DNA of 64,000 nucleotides from Arcicella gelida (GCF_034931025.1 NZ_JAYGIL010000004.1:186001-250000); one strand, 5' to 3'. Counted from the stretch's first letter, positions 51,784-61,198 are shown. Notes: generated by a model not told the origin, from the letters alone. Program-made: numbers and translations.

Positions 51784-52926
51784 TTATAAAATTGGATTTT
51801 TTACTTTATCTCTACTCACTGCAATGATAATTCCGACCATTGCCCCTGTGAACAAAAGGGAGCTTCCCCCCATACTTAAAAGTGGTAAGTTTTGCCCAGT
51901 AACTGGGCCTAAACCAGTAGCAACACCCATGTGCACCATTGCTTGAATCACTAAGCTAAAGGTTAGCCCAGCTGAAAGTAAGCCTCCGAAGGCTCGCCCA
52001 GAACTATCTACGGCTTTCATCCCTCGATACAAAAACCAGAGATAAAGCCCCAAAACAAATACCCCGCCAATCATTCCCCATTCTTCGATAATGATGGCAT
52101 AAATAAAGTCTGATTCAGATTCTGTTAAGAAGTATCGTTGTTGGCTTTTTCCTGGACCTTTTCCTAAAACTCCACCGTTGGCAATGGCATAAAAACTCCG
52201 TTCAATTTGATAATCGGAAGTTTGTGAAGCGTCTTTTTTCTTCGTTCCTTTTAAACCACTGGCAAAGTTGATAACACGGTTTCTGGCTGTTTCGATACGG
52301 CTACCTGTTCCGGTCATAACCAATAAAGTTGCCGTAATGAAAATACCCGCCAATGCCAACATTAAATATTGGCTAGGTACTCTTCCGAAAAACATCAACA
52401 AAAAACAAGTAGTAAATAAAAGTAAAGAAGTAGAAACGTTGGTGAGTGCAATTGCCGAACAGACCAAAATGATTTTTAGAATCATCGGTAAAATTTCATT
52501 AAAAGTATAACTCACGTGTTGTCGTTTGGCTAACATTGCCGCCAAATTGGTAATTAAAGACAATTTGGCTAAATCGGAGGGCATAAATGTCAAGCCCCCA
52601 ACGTGAATCCAACGATTGGCGTGGTTAATTCCCTGCTCGAATTTGTAAGCATAAATCAAGAGTACAAATGATAGAATTACACCCGCATTTGAATACATCG
52701 CAAAACGATGGTAGTCTAGTCGATGAAAAAACCACATCGAACCAAGCCCCAATGAAACCAAAATAATGTGTTTAAAGATATGATAAAAAATACCTCCACT
52801 AGCCATTACCGCTAATTTTCCAGATGCACTTGATACGACAATAATACTTATCATCGACAAAGCTGCAACTATAGTCCATATCTGATGATCGCCTTTAAGA
52901 TTACTTTTTAACCAATTTGTCACCAT
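51784..52926 (-). CDS. ftsW: lipid II polymerase of the FtsW/RodA (SEDS) family
   Basis: A 380-residue membrane protein with about ten hydrophobic helices. The SEDS blocks are present: FMPSDLAKLSLI, GVLGKGPGKSQQRYF, TESESDFIYAIIIEEWGMIG and GLGPVTGQNLPLLSMGGSSL. Its place between murD and murG favours FtsW (cell division) over RodA. It follows murD by 31 bp. Confidence 0.93.
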   Translation of the reverse strand: MVTNWLKSNLKGDHQIWTIVAALSMISIIVVSSASGKLAVMASGGIFYHIFKHIILVSLGLGSMWFFHRLDYHRFAMYSNAGVILSFVLLIYAYKFEQGINHANRWIHVGGLTFMPSDLAKLSLITNLAAMLAKRQHVSYTFNEILPMILKIILVCSAIALTNVSTSLLLFTTCFLLMFFGRVPSQYLMLALAGIFITATLLVMTGTGSRIETARNRVINFASGLKGTKKKDASQTSDYQIERSFYAIANGGVLGKGPGKSQQRYFLTESESDFIYAIIIEEWGMIGGVFVLGLYLWFLYRGMKAVDSSGRAFGGLLSAGLTFSLVIQAMVHMGVATGLGPVTGQNLPLLSMGGSSLLFTGAMVGIIIAVSRDKVKNPIL

Positions 52927-52957
52927 TTTTTCACTAAATTTTTAAATAATATTTTGC

Positions 52958-54301
52958 TTAAACAATTGTCAATGCTGATACAGCCACTTTGAATTGTCGT
53001 CCTCTATCTTCGTAATTTTTGAATAAATCAAAACTAGCACAAGCTGGCGAAAGTAAAACAACGTCACCTTCTGTAGCTACTTCTTGCCCAAGCGTAACGG
53101 CTTTTTGCATACTATCAACCGAGAAAATTAAGGGTACTTTTTTACCAAAGTAATCTAATAATTTTTGATTATCCGTTCCCATACAAATCAAGGCTTTTAC
53201 TTTTTGTTCAACCAAGGCTTCTATTTGGCTATAATCATTGCCTTTATCAACACCGCCCATTATTAGCACAATTGGGTCGTTGAAACTACCAAGTGCATAA
53301 AAAACAGAGTCAACATTTGTCGCTTTTGAATCGTTAACAAATTTTACGCCTCCAACTTCGCCACAAGGTTCAAGGCGATGTTCTACACTTTTGAACGTTT
53401 TTAACCCTTCTGTAATTTTATCGTTTTCAATGCCCAATACTTTTGCTACCAAAATAGCAGACATTGCGTTGATGGCATTATGCGAACCTTTGATAGGCAA
53501 ATCTTCTAAAGCAAATGAGAAATGATTTTCTTGATAAGTAACTTCAAGTTTTTCGTTTTGTAAGCTTCCGCCTTGGGCTACTTTTTCTTGTAATGAAACG
53601 GGGAGATAATTTACAGGGAATGTTTTTTTCGTTAATTCATTCGCAAGGGCTTCGCTTTCTTGATAAAAAATAAAGTTATCAGAAGGTGTCATATTCTGTA
53701 AAATTCTGAATTTAGAATCTATATAATTCTGAAATTCATAATTATATCTGTCTAAATGGTCGGGCGTGATATTGAGTAAAATAGCGATATCAGCTTTGAA
53801 ATCAAAACAATTATCCAGCTGAAAACTGCTGAGTTCTAATACAAAATAATCAAGTGTGTCGTCAATTACTTGTTTGGCAAAACTATCGCCAATATTACCA
53901 GCCAAGCCGACATTCAGTCCTGCATTTTTGAGTAAATGATAGGTTAAAAGTGTCGTCGTTGTTTTTCCGTTACTTCCTGTTATTGCAATAATTTTTGCTT
54001 TTGTATAACGAGAAGCCAGTTCTATTTCTGAAATAATAGGAATTCGAAGTGATTTCAATTTTTGAACTAAAGCAACTTTATCTGGAATTCCAGGGCTTTT
54101 TACTACTTCGTCGGCATCTAAAATTTGTTCTTCTGTGTGTTTTCCTTCTTCAAAAGGAATATTATTTTGTGTTAATATTTCTTTGTACTTATCCGATAAA
54201 ACACCCTTATCCGACAAGAACACATTAAAGCCTTTTGCTTTTGCCAATAAAGCTGCACCAACGCCACTTTCACCTCCGCCCAAGATTGCGATTTTTTTCA
54301 T
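52958..54301 (-). CDS. murD: UDP-MurNAc-L-alanine:D-glutamate ligase
   Basis: A 447-residue Mur ligase. An N-terminal Rossmann-like domain (KKIAILGGGESGVGAALLAK) binds UDP, the ATP loop is AITGSNGKTTTTLLTYHL, and the C-terminal domain has KFVNDSKATNVDS and DYSQIEALVEQ. It adds D-glutamate in the cytoplasm. It is the first gene of a three-gene wall cluster; mraY and murE are not upstream as usual. Confidence 0.96.
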   Translation of the reverse strand: MKKIAILGGGESGVGAALLAKAKGFNVFLSDKGVLSDKYKEILTQNNIPFEEGKHTEEQILDADEVVKSPGIPDKVALVQKLKSLRIPIISEIELASRYTKAKIIAITGSNGKTTTTLLTYHLLKNAGLNVGLAGNIGDSFAKQVIDDTLDYFVLELSSFQLDNCFDFKADIAILLNITPDHLDRYNYEFQNYIDSKFRILQNMTPSDNFIFYQESEALANELTKKTFPVNYLPVSLQEKVAQGGSLQNEKLEVTYQENHFSFALEDLPIKGSHNAINAMSAILVAKVLGIENDKITEGLKTFKSVEHRLEPCGEVGGVKFVNDSKATNVDSVFYALGSFNDPIVLIMGGVDKGNDYSQIEALVEQKVKALICMGTDNQKLLDYFGKKVPLIFSVDSMQKAVTLGQEVATEGDVVLLSPACASFDLFKNYEDRGRQFKVAVSALTIV

Positions 54302-54388
54302 ATTCCAGAATTTGTTATGCTCTTAAAATTCAATTTGCAAAGTAACCAAAATCTCTGCCCTCTTCTACTATTTTTAATGGAAAAATAA

Positions 54389-54416
54389 AAGCCCAAAGTT
54401 ATTACACTTTGGGCTT
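54389..54416 (-). terminator. mscL terminator
   Basis: Arms AAGCCCAAAGT and ACTTTGGGCTT, followed by TTATTTTT on the minus strand, 21 bp after the mscL stop. Confidence 0.8.
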
Positions 54417-54437
54417 CATAGGATGGTCTAAACCATT

Positions 54438-54752
54438 TTATGCTTTTTCATCTGTACTTTTATCAGTTAAACCAGTCTTATTAGCTGCTTTCACAATCAT
54501 AAAAATTACAAAGGCAATAATTAAAAACTGAATAACTACCTGAATAAAGTTTCCATACTTTACCTCAGCTTTACCAACCATAACAGACAACGCTGCAAAG
54601 TTTTCGCCGCCTATCAAAATACCAATTATTGGCATCAGAATATCATCTACTAAGGAAGTAACTATTTTACCAAAGGCACCTCCAATAATTACACCAATTG
54701 CCAAGTCAAGAACATTTCCTTGAGCAATAAATTTTCTAAATTCTTTTAGCAT
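54438..54752 (-). CDS. mscL: large-conductance mechanosensitive channel
   Basis: A 104-residue protein from MLKEFRKFIAQGNVLDLAIG; the longer frame (54782) adds 10 residues not found in the family. TM1 contains VIIGGAFGKIVTSLVDDIL, the loop leads to TM2 (FIQVVIQFLIIAFVIFMIVK). It is shorter than the E. coli protein, with a brief periplasmic loop and C-terminal helix. It opens as an emergency valve on osmotic downshock. Confidence 0.95.
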   Translation of the reverse strand: MLKEFRKFIAQGNVLDLAIGVIIGGAFGKIVTSLVDDILMPIIGILIGGENFAALSVMVGKAEVKYGNFIQVVIQFLIIAFVIFMIVKAANKTGLTDKSTDEKA

Positions 54753-54801
54753 TGTTCTGAGTGTTTTTAGAGTAATTGACAATACTAATATGGTGAAAAT
54801 C

Positions 54802-55773
54802 TTAGAAAGTATGCAAAAAACCTAAACCTAAATTTCTAGCTTGTTGAATTTTAGTGCTTAAATCGTCATCATAAAGTAAAATAAAATCAAAAGTAGCACT
54901 AAAGTATTTATTGATTTTAGCAGCAACTTTTGCATCAATTCTATTATCAATATGTCCCAAAGAACTGGCATTGATAAAAACCTGATGACGTAATTTCAAG
55001 TTGACATTTTTGGCAATATCCTTATCAAAATTTGAAACCACTTGAATAAGGGCAAAATCATTTCTAAACTTCGAGCCTACACGTACTCCATAAGCGGGTT
55101 TCAATTCTCCAGTTATTAGGTCTTTTTCTCTTACACCATCGTCTGTTACAATTGTTTGACGAATAGCACCTGGCGATGCAACCATGCTAAAATAAGGTTT
55201 TGGTCGCCATTCAAACCCAATAGATTCTGTAATATAAGCAGGCGATAAAAAATTAGAAATCTTTATATCGTTGGCAGCAACATCGCCATACTTATAACCC
55301 GAAGTGAATTGTGATTGAAAGTTGAATACTCCAACTAAAGCCCAAGTAGTGGATATTTTATGACCCACTTTTGAATCAAAAAACAAACGGTCGATACTTT
55401 TTCTAAAACCGTTACCATTATTGAGCAAACCATATTGCATTTGCAAATCGTTTACCCAAGTAGTTTTTGCTTTGGCGTACTCTCTTTTTGTATTGAAAAA
55501 AACGGTAAAACCTGTAGCGTTTTGTCCTCCTGGACTCCAGTTACTAAAATCAGCATTGCTGAAATTAGCACCATATTGGGTTTTCTTTTTCCAATAAGAA
55601 GTATCTTTTTTTATCTCTTTAGGTTTTACTTCTTGAGGCTTGATTTCTTGCGGTTTAACTTCTGGTGTTTTTACTTCTTGAGGCTTTACTTCTTGACTTT
55701 TTACTTCTTGAGCAAAAATGTTCGACGAATAAAATAAGCTTACGATAAAGAAGAGAAAATGCTGTTTCTTCAT
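54802..55773 (-). CDS. DUF3078 outer-membrane-type protein with EVKPQ repeats
   Basis: A 323-residue exported protein (signal peptide ending FAQ at residue 22). Residues 23-55 are a low-complexity linker of seven EVKxQ/EIKPQ-type pentads. The rest is a strand-rich DUF3078 domain (NADFSNWSPGGQNATGFTVF, FNFQSQFTSGYKYGDVAAND, ending YDDDLSTKIQQARNLGLGFL), typical of Bacteroidota barrel-like proteins with unknown function. A perfect 41-bp hairpin lies 10 bp upstream of the start. Confidence 0.82.
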   Translation of the reverse strand: MKKQHFLFFIVSLFYSSNIFAQEVKSQEVKPQEVKTPEVKPQEIKPQEVKPKEIKKDTSYWKKKTQYGANFSNADFSNWSPGGQNATGFTVFFNTKREYAKAKTTWVNDLQMQYGLLNNGNGFRKSIDRLFFDSKVGHKISTTWALVGVFNFQSQFTSGYKYGDVAANDIKISNFLSPAYITESIGFEWRPKPYFSMVASPGAIRQTIVTDDGVREKDLITGELKPAYGVRVGSKFRNDFALIQVVSNFDKDIAKNVNLKLRHQVFINASSLGHIDNRIDAKVAAKINKYFSATFDFILLYDDDLSTKIQQARNLGLGFLHTF

Positions 55774-55782
55774 AATATATTT

Positions 55783-55823
55783 TTTAGTCCGTTATTTATA
55801 ATTTCCACAAATAACGGACTAAA
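55783..55823. promoter_or_regulatory. inverted repeat between guaB and the DUF3078 gene
   Basis: Perfect 15-base arms TTTAGTCCGTTATTT and AAATAACGGACTAAA with an 11-base loop, 12 bp after the guaB stop and 10 bp before the DUF3078 start. There is no T run on the minus strand, so a weak terminator, processing site or translational control element are all possible. Confidence 0.5.
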
Positions 55824-55834
55824 GTATCTTATTC

Positions 55835-57304
55835 TTATTTGGCACTGTAGTTAGGTGCCTCTTTTGAAATGGTAATATCGTGTGGATGGCTCTCTCTTGA
55901 ACCAGCCGCAGTAATTTTTACAAATTTCGCTTTTTGCATGGCTTCGATGTTCCCTGCACCGCAGTAACCCATACCAGCTTTTAAGCCTCCAACCATTTGG
56001 TAAATGATTTCAGCCACTGCACCTTTGAACGGTACACGACCAACGATACCTTCTGGTACTAATTTCTTAATATCGTCCTCTGCATCTTGGAAGTAACGGT
56101 CTTTTGAACCATCTTCCATCGCTTCTACAGAACCCATACCACGATAAGTTTTGAATTTACGTCCTTCAAAAATAATCATTTCACCTGGTGCTTCGTCTGT
56201 ACCAGCTAACATTGAACCAATCATAACAGTACTTGCACCGCCAGCGATTGCTTTTACAATATCACCTGAGAAACGAATTCCACCATCAGCAATAACAGGA
56301 ACGCCTAAGTCTGCAACGGCTAAAGCAGCTTCATAAACAGCAGTTAATTGCGGCATACCTACTCCAGCAATAATACGAGTAGTACAAATACTTCCTGGAC
56401 CAACGCCAACTTTTACGGCATCAGCACCTGCTTCGGCTAAAGCTCTTGCACCTTCGCCAGTTGCTACGTTACCAACAATTACATCAAGATTTGGGAATTT
56501 TGCTTTTACAGATTTCAAAGCATCAATCACTCCTTTTGAATGCCCGTGTGCAGTATCAATACTTACTACGTCAACACCAACTTTTACTAAAGCTTCTACT
56601 CTTTCAAGTAAATCAGCAGTAACACCTACAGCAGCACCAACTCTTAAACGACCTAATGAATCTTTAGAAGCATTTGGATGGCTTTTTCTTTTCAAAATAT
56701 CTTTATAAGTAATCAAGCCAATAAGGTTTGAATTCTTATCAATAATTGGTAATTTTTCAATTTTATATTCTTGTAAAATGCTTTCTGCATCTTCAAGCGA
56801 AATACCTTCTTTGGCAGTAATAAGATTATTTTTGGTCATAATCTCAGTCACCAATTTGGTCAAATCTTTCTGAAAACGTAAGTCTCTATTAGTAAGAATC
56901 CCAATCAGTTTTCCTGCATCATTCACTACTGGAATACCACCAATTTTGAAATCACGCATAATGCGGTGAGCATCTCCCAAGGTTTGTCCTTCAGTAAGCG
57001 TAATTGGGTCGATAATCATTCCTGATTCCGAACGTTTTACCTTTCTTACTTGAGCAGCCTGCTGGGCAATCGTCATATTTTTATGGATAATTCCGATACC
57101 ACCTTCTTGAGCCATAGCAATAGCCAACTCAGCTTCGGTAACAGTATCCATCGCAGCAGAAACAATTGGAGTATTTAAAATAATGTTACGAGTAAGTTTT
57201 GATTTCGTACTTGTATCTCGTGGAAGGACTTCAGAATAAGCGGGAAGAAGAAGCACATCATCATAAGTGAGGGCTTCGAAAAGGAACTTGGATGTATCTA
57301 ACAT
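55835..57304 (-). CDS. guaB: inosine-5'-monophosphate dehydrogenase
   Basis: A 489-residue enzyme from MLDTSKFLFEALTYDDVLLL; an ATG at 57334 is ruled out by the promoter box just upstream. It oxidises IMP to XMP in guanine nucleotide synthesis. Two CBS domains lie at about 95-205 (Bateman module), the catalytic cysteine is C308 in GVGPGSICTTRIIAG, and the flap has GMGSVEAMEDGSKDRYFQ. Length is normal. Confidence 0.96.
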   Translation of the reverse strand: MLDTSKFLFEALTYDDVLLLPAYSEVLPRDTSTKSKLTRNIILNTPIVSAAMDTVTEAELAIAMAQEGGIGIIHKNMTIAQQAAQVRKVKRSESGMIIDPITLTEGQTLGDAHRIMRDFKIGGIPVVNDAGKLIGILTNRDLRFQKDLTKLVTEIMTKNNLITAKEGISLEDAESILQEYKIEKLPIIDKNSNLIGLITYKDILKRKSHPNASKDSLGRLRVGAAVGVTADLLERVEALVKVGVDVVSIDTAHGHSKGVIDALKSVKAKFPNLDVIVGNVATGEGARALAEAGADAVKVGVGPGSICTTRIIAGVGMPQLTAVYEAALAVADLGVPVIADGGIRFSGDIVKAIAGGASTVMIGSMLAGTDEAPGEMIIFEGRKFKTYRGMGSVEAMEDGSKDRYFQDAEDDIKKLVPEGIVGRVPFKGAVAEIIYQMVGGLKAGMGYCGAGNIEAMQKAKFVKITAAGSRESHPHDITISKEAPNYSAK

Positions 57305-57336
57305 GGCAAATATCGTTGATATTGTTATTTGCAAGA

Positions 57337-57344
57337 CAAAATTA
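57337..57344 (-). promoter_or_regulatory. -7 box of the guaB promoter
   Basis: TAATTTTG on the minus strand, 33 bp before the chosen start. Confidence 0.55.
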
Positions 57345-57750
57345 CTACCTTTTTTGTACTTTTAAAAGATTCATGAAAAAATTCTTATTAAATGATTGTA
57401 AAGTTCTAATTCTAAGAAATTCCTGATTAATTTTTATTATTTCCTTTAACCGATGGCTTTAATTGAACAGACAAATACAACCTTCATTCTGCCAGACTTT
57501 GCTATTGTAGATTGGTTGTCAACTACATGCAGTGCTTTCTGCATTATAAATGCCATGAAGCGAATAAAATCTCTACTGAATTGTGTGACATTTAATTGCT
57601 AAAATAAAACGAGAGAAAATACTTCAATAGTAAACGGATGGTTTTAAAACATATTTTGCCAATTGAAATCAGTAAAGTATGATTAATCAGGACATATACG
57701 CAAGAGTGTTTTTATAATTTTGGGAAAACCTTAATATTTTAAATAACCTT
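57345..57750. other. 406-bp intergenic region between guaB and the SUMF1-like gene
   Basis: It holds divergent promoters (57337-57344 at its edge and TAATTTTG at 57715-57722 for the plus strand). A 49-codon frame at 57453-57602 is open but lacks any sign of being a gene. Confidence 0.4.
57715..57722 (+). promoter_or_regulatory. -7 box of the SUMF1-like gene
   Basis: TAATTTTG fits TAnnTTTG, 29 bp before the start codon. Confidence 0.5.
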
Positions 57751-58689
57751 ATGAAAAAAATACTCTTTATCTTTTTAATTATTATCACTCAAAAATCTAT
57801 TGCTCAAGATTTTAAACCTTACGAGCAGACCATTCCAAACACTTCTGTAAAGTACAAAATGATGCCAATTCCCGCTGGGGAATTTATGTTAGGAAGTCCA
57901 GACTCAGAACAAGGACATGAAGTGGATGAAAGCCCACAAGTAAAAGTAAAAATTGAACCTTTTTGGATGGGTGCTTATGAAGTTACTTACGACGAATATC
58001 AATTATTCTTTGAAGAAGAAAGAGACCCAGAACCCCGACCAGACGCCATTACTCGTCCGAGTCCACCATATATAGATTTTACTTTAGGCATGGGAAAAGT
58101 TGGCGGTTTTCCTGCCAATTCCATGCAACAATACGCTGCATTGATGTATTGTAAATGGTTATATTACAAAACAGGGATTTTTCACAGGTTGCCAACAGAA
58201 GCTGAATGGGAATATGCTTGTCGTGCAGGAAGTAATACAGCATTCTTTTTTGGAAACGATGCTTCTAAAATGTCAGATTATGCTTGGTTTAAAAATAATT
58301 CAGAAGATAAGTATCATCATGTAGGCGAGAAAAAGCCAAATGCTTGGGGTTTGTACGATATGCTTGGTAATGTAGCTGAATGGACACTCGACCAGTATGA
58401 CGAAACTTTTTATCAGAAAATACAGGTCGGCGAAACCAATCCTTATAATGCGAAACTAAAACGTTATCCAAGTACTGTTAAAGGTGGAAACTATCAAGAC
58501 GAAGCCATTCAATTAAGAAGTGCCAATCGTTTGAAATCAGATGCGGTTTGGAACAGAAGAGACCCACAAATTCCAAAAAGTAAATGGTGGAATGCTGATT
58601 CTCCCTTTGTAGGTTTCAGAATTATTCGCCCCTTAAAACAGCCTACTAAAGAAGAAGTGGAGGCTTTTTTTGAGAAAATGTTAAAATAA
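57751..58689 (+). CDS. SUMF1 (FGE-fold) protein lacking catalytic cysteines
   Basis: A 312-residue exported protein (signal peptide ending IAQ). The formylglycine-generating-enzyme fold is clear: MMPIPAGEFMLGSPDSEQGH, EPFWMGAYEVTYDEY, RLPTEAEWEYACRAGS, NAWGLYDMLGNVAEWTLDQY and FVGFRIIRP. The segment that should hold the two active-site cysteines reads VKGGNYQDEAIQLRSANR, with none, so it is not a true sulfatase activator. Cysteine-free relatives often bind ligands or act as lipoprotein-type partners. It lies before a Tat-exported oxidoreductase, perhaps in one pathway of sugar-like compounds. Confidence 0.85.
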   Translation: MKKILFIFLIIITQKSIAQDFKPYEQTIPNTSVKYKMMPIPAGEFMLGSPDSEQGHEVDESPQVKVKIEPFWMGAYEVTYDEYQLFFEEERDPEPRPDAITRPSPPYIDFTLGMGKVGGFPANSMQQYAALMYCKWLYYKTGIFHRLPTEAEWEYACRAGSNTAFFFGNDASKMSDYAWFKNNSEDKYHHVGEKKPNAWGLYDMLGNVAEWTLDQYDETFYQKIQVGETNPYNAKLKRYPSTVKGGNYQDEAIQLRSANRLKSDAVWNRRDPQIPKSKWWNADSPFVGFRIIRPLKQPTKEEVEAFFEKMLK

Positions 58690-58763
58690 GCTCTAAGCAG
58701 TAGGCTTTAAGCTTTAGGCAAGCACAAAGTAAAGCTTAAAGCATATAGCCTACTGCTTAGAGC
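58690..58763. repeat. long hairpin between the SUMF1-like and Gfo/Idh/MocA genes
   Basis: Outer arms GCTCTAAGCAGTAGGCT and AGCCTACTGCTTAGAGC (17 bp, perfect) and inner arms TTTAAGCTTTA and TAAAGCTTAAA (11 bp) make one 74-nt structure starting at the stop codon of the first gene. It may be a terminator or processing element. Confidence 0.75.
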
Positions 58764-58790
58764 AAAAAATAAACAATTAACTAAACAACT

Positions 58791-60110
58791 ATGAACTTTA
58801 ACAGACGAGATTTCGTAAAGAGTACTTCTATCATCACAGGTGGAATACTTACTACTCCATTTTTATCGGAGGCATCCTTTTTCAATAGTAACTCTGATGA
58901 TACTATCAAAGTAGCTTTAATTGGTTGCGGAGGTAGAGGAACAGGTGCAATTATTCAGGCATTAAGCACTAAGCAAAATGTGAAATTAGTAGCGATGGCT
59001 GATGCCTTTAAAGACCGTTTGGATAACTGCTATCAAGAAATTACTAGCGATGATTTCGCTCATTTAAAAGCTAAAATTGATGTGCCAGCTGACCATAAAT
59101 TTACTGGCTTTGATGCTTACCAAAAAGCTATTCCTATGGCTGATGTGGTGATTCTGACTACTCCTCCGGGTTTTCGTCCAATTCATTTTGAAGCAGCAGT
59201 GAATGCAGGTAAACATATTTTTATGGAAAAACCTGTGGCAACTGACCCAGCGGGGATTCAAAGAGTATTAGTGGCGGCCGAAAAAGCAAAAGCTAAAAAA
59301 TTGAATGTAGTGGTTGGTTTGCAAAGACATTATCAAAATTCTTATAGAGAATTAATGAAGCGTTTGCAAGATGGCATGGTTGGCGATATTGTTTCGGCTT
59401 CGGCTTGGTGGAATAATGATGGTGTTTGGACTAAACCAAGAGTAGTAGGACAAACAGAAATGGAGTACCAAATGCGAAATTGGTATTATTTCAACTGGCT
59501 TTGTGGCGACCATATTACCGAACAACACATTCATAATATCGACGTAATCAACTGGGCGAAAAATGGTTATCCAGTAAGAGCCAGAGGTACTGGTGGGCGT
59601 GAAGTAAGAAAAGGAAAAGATACAGGAGAGATTTTCGACCACCATATTGTAGAATTTGAATATGCCGACGGTACAATTTTAAATTCACAATGCCGACACA
59701 TCAAAGGTACTTGGGCAAAAGTTGACGAATTGGTAGTAGGAACAAAAGGAAAAATACAGTTCGATGCTGCCAAAATCACTGACCACAAAGGAAAGCCTTT
59801 GTATGCTTTTGATAAAAAGACCAAAGAAAATCAGCCTTACCAAACCGAACACGACGAATTGTTTGCAGCCATAGCCAAAGGCGAATACAAATTTGCTGAT
59901 GCAGAAAACGGTGCAAAGTCAACAATGACTTCTATTTTGGGAAGAATGGCAACTTACTCAGGACAAGTAATAGAATGGGACAAAGCTATTAATTCGGGCA
60001 TTGACATTATGCCAAAAACCTTTGCTTGGGACGCAGATATGCCTCTGAAACCCTATGCAAACGGCAATTATCCAGTAGCCATTCCGGGCAAGACCAAGTA
60101 TTTCTCATAA
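58791..60110 (+). CDS. Gfo/Idh/MocA oxidoreductase, Tat-exported
   Basis: A 439-residue protein with a twin-arginine signal (NRRDFVKSTSIITGGIL). The Rossmann domain begins VALIGCGGRGTGAI (residues 42-55) and the EKP motif is at 146-148 (FMEKPVATDP). The C-terminal domain has CGDHITEQHIHNIDVINWAK, as in many periplasmic Bacteroidota family members. These use NAD(P) tightly bound and act on sugars or inositol-like substrates. The exact substrate is unknown. A terminator follows. Confidence 0.9.
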   Translation: MNFNRRDFVKSTSIITGGILTTPFLSEASFFNSNSDDTIKVALIGCGGRGTGAIIQALSTKQNVKLVAMADAFKDRLDNCYQEITSDDFAHLKAKIDVPADHKFTGFDAYQKAIPMADVVILTTPPGFRPIHFEAAVNAGKHIFMEKPVATDPAGIQRVLVAAEKAKAKKLNVVVGLQRHYQNSYRELMKRLQDGMVGDIVSASAWWNNDGVWTKPRVVGQTEMEYQMRNWYYFNWLCGDHITEQHIHNIDVINWAKNGYPVRARGTGGREVRKGKDTGEIFDHHIVEFEYADGTILNSQCRHIKGTWAKVDELVVGTKGKIQFDAAKITDHKGKPLYAFDKKTKENQPYQTEHDELFAAIAKGEYKFADAENGAKSTMTSILGRMATYSGQVIEWDKAINSGIDIMPKTFAWDADMPLKPYANGNYPVAIPGKTKYFS

Positions 60111-60117
60111 AAAAACT

Positions 60118-60151
60118 AAAGCAGTCCGAAATAAAATCGGACTGCTTTTTT
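60118..60151. terminator. terminator between the oxidoreductase and arsM
   Basis: Arms AAAGCAGTCCGA and TCGGACTGCTTT with a 7-base loop and a T run on the plus strand, 8 bp after the oxidoreductase stop and 11 bp before the convergent arsM stop. Confidence 0.85.
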
Positions 60152-60162
60152 ATCAAGAATAC

Positions 60163-61059
60163 CTAACAACAACCGCTTCCTGGTGTGCAGCAAGACGCAT
60201 TAGCTAAATCTGCTAAATTGATTTTCACTTTCTCTTTCTTCACGCCATCAATGGCTGGTTTTTCAGCATAAACCGTTACGCTATAAATCCCAGTTCCTGA
60301 TGCTAAAAAGGCTTTTAAAGCATCAATAGAAAGATACTCCATCAAAATATTGTCAGGCAGAAATATTGGTTTTTCTTTCTGAACGGTGATGTTTTCGAAA
60401 CCAGCTTCTTTAATCAATTGAAGATATTCAGATTTTTGAATCGCTCCCGACACACAGCCTGCGTACATTTCTGCTGCCGACTTCAATCCTTCAGGAAGCT
60501 CCCCTTCTAAAACAATATCCGAAATACTAAAATGTCCGCTTGGTTTCAATACTCTAAAAATATCTTGAATGACATTTCTTTTGTTTGGCACTAAATTCAG
60601 CACACAATTACTAACAATTACATCGGCTACATTATCATTAACTGGCATATTTTCAATATCGCCTTCTCTGAATTCAACATTATTATAACCTAATTTTTCA
60701 GCATTTCTTCTCGCCTTATCAATCATGGCTTTTGTAAAATCAATCCCGATTACTTTGCCTGTAGCTCCTGTTTCAGCACGAGCGATAAAACAGTCATTTC
60801 CTGCACCAGAACCTAAATCAATAACTGTATCACCTGCTTGAATATTTGCGAAAGCTGTTGGCAATCCACAACCTAAACTTAAATCTGCATCAGGATTATA
60901 GCCTTTTAGATGTTCATAACTTTCAGACATAATGGTATAAGTACCAGCTGAAGGTCCAGCTCCACAACAAGTTGAGGCATTATATTCGGCTGATTGAAGG
61001 GCAATTTCCCCATATTTTTCTTTAACAATGTCTTTTAAATTCTCTTCTTGCGTTTTCAT
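60163..61059 (-). CDS. arsM: arsenite S-adenosylmethionine methyltransferase
   Basis: A 298-residue ArsM. The SAM-binding motif is VIDLGSGAGNDCFIARAETG. The As(III)-binding cysteines are C64 (LSLGCGLPTAF), C152 (VSNCVLNLVP) and C202 (YAGCVSGA), plus the C31-C32 pair (NASTCCGAGPS). The C-terminus ends in CCTPGSGCC, a further thiol cluster. It methylates arsenite for detoxification in the cytoplasm. A SigZ-like sigma factor gene lies 450 bp away on the same strand, upstream. Confidence 0.93.
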   Translation of the reverse strand: MKTQEENLKDIVKEKYGEIALQSAEYNASTCCGAGPSAGTYTIMSESYEHLKGYNPDADLSLGCGLPTAFANIQAGDTVIDLGSGAGNDCFIARAETGATGKVIGIDFTKAMIDKARRNAEKLGYNNVEFREGDIENMPVNDNVADVIVSNCVLNLVPNKRNVIQDIFRVLKPSGHFSISDIVLEGELPEGLKSAAEMYAGCVSGAIQKSEYLQLIKEAGFENITVQKEKPIFLPDNILMEYLSIDALKAFLASGTGIYSVTVYAEKPAIDGVKKEKVKINLADLANASCCTPGSGCC

Positions 61060-61198
61060 ATTAATCTTGTTTTTGTATGAAAGAACCCGAATCTTAAAAA
61101 TGGACGCAGGTTTTTAAATATTTCTTTTGAAAAAATAACAAAAGCTCACAACTATCGTTATATTTATAAAAATTCTTGAAATAATAAAATATAATACT

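Noticed and set aside
57453..57602. 49-codon open frame between guaB and the SUMF1-like gene
   Set aside because: No family, no coding-like composition and no conserved context; kept only as a note.
57751..58689. True formylglycine-generating enzyme
   Set aside because: The two catalytic cysteines are absent and no sulfatase gene is nearby.
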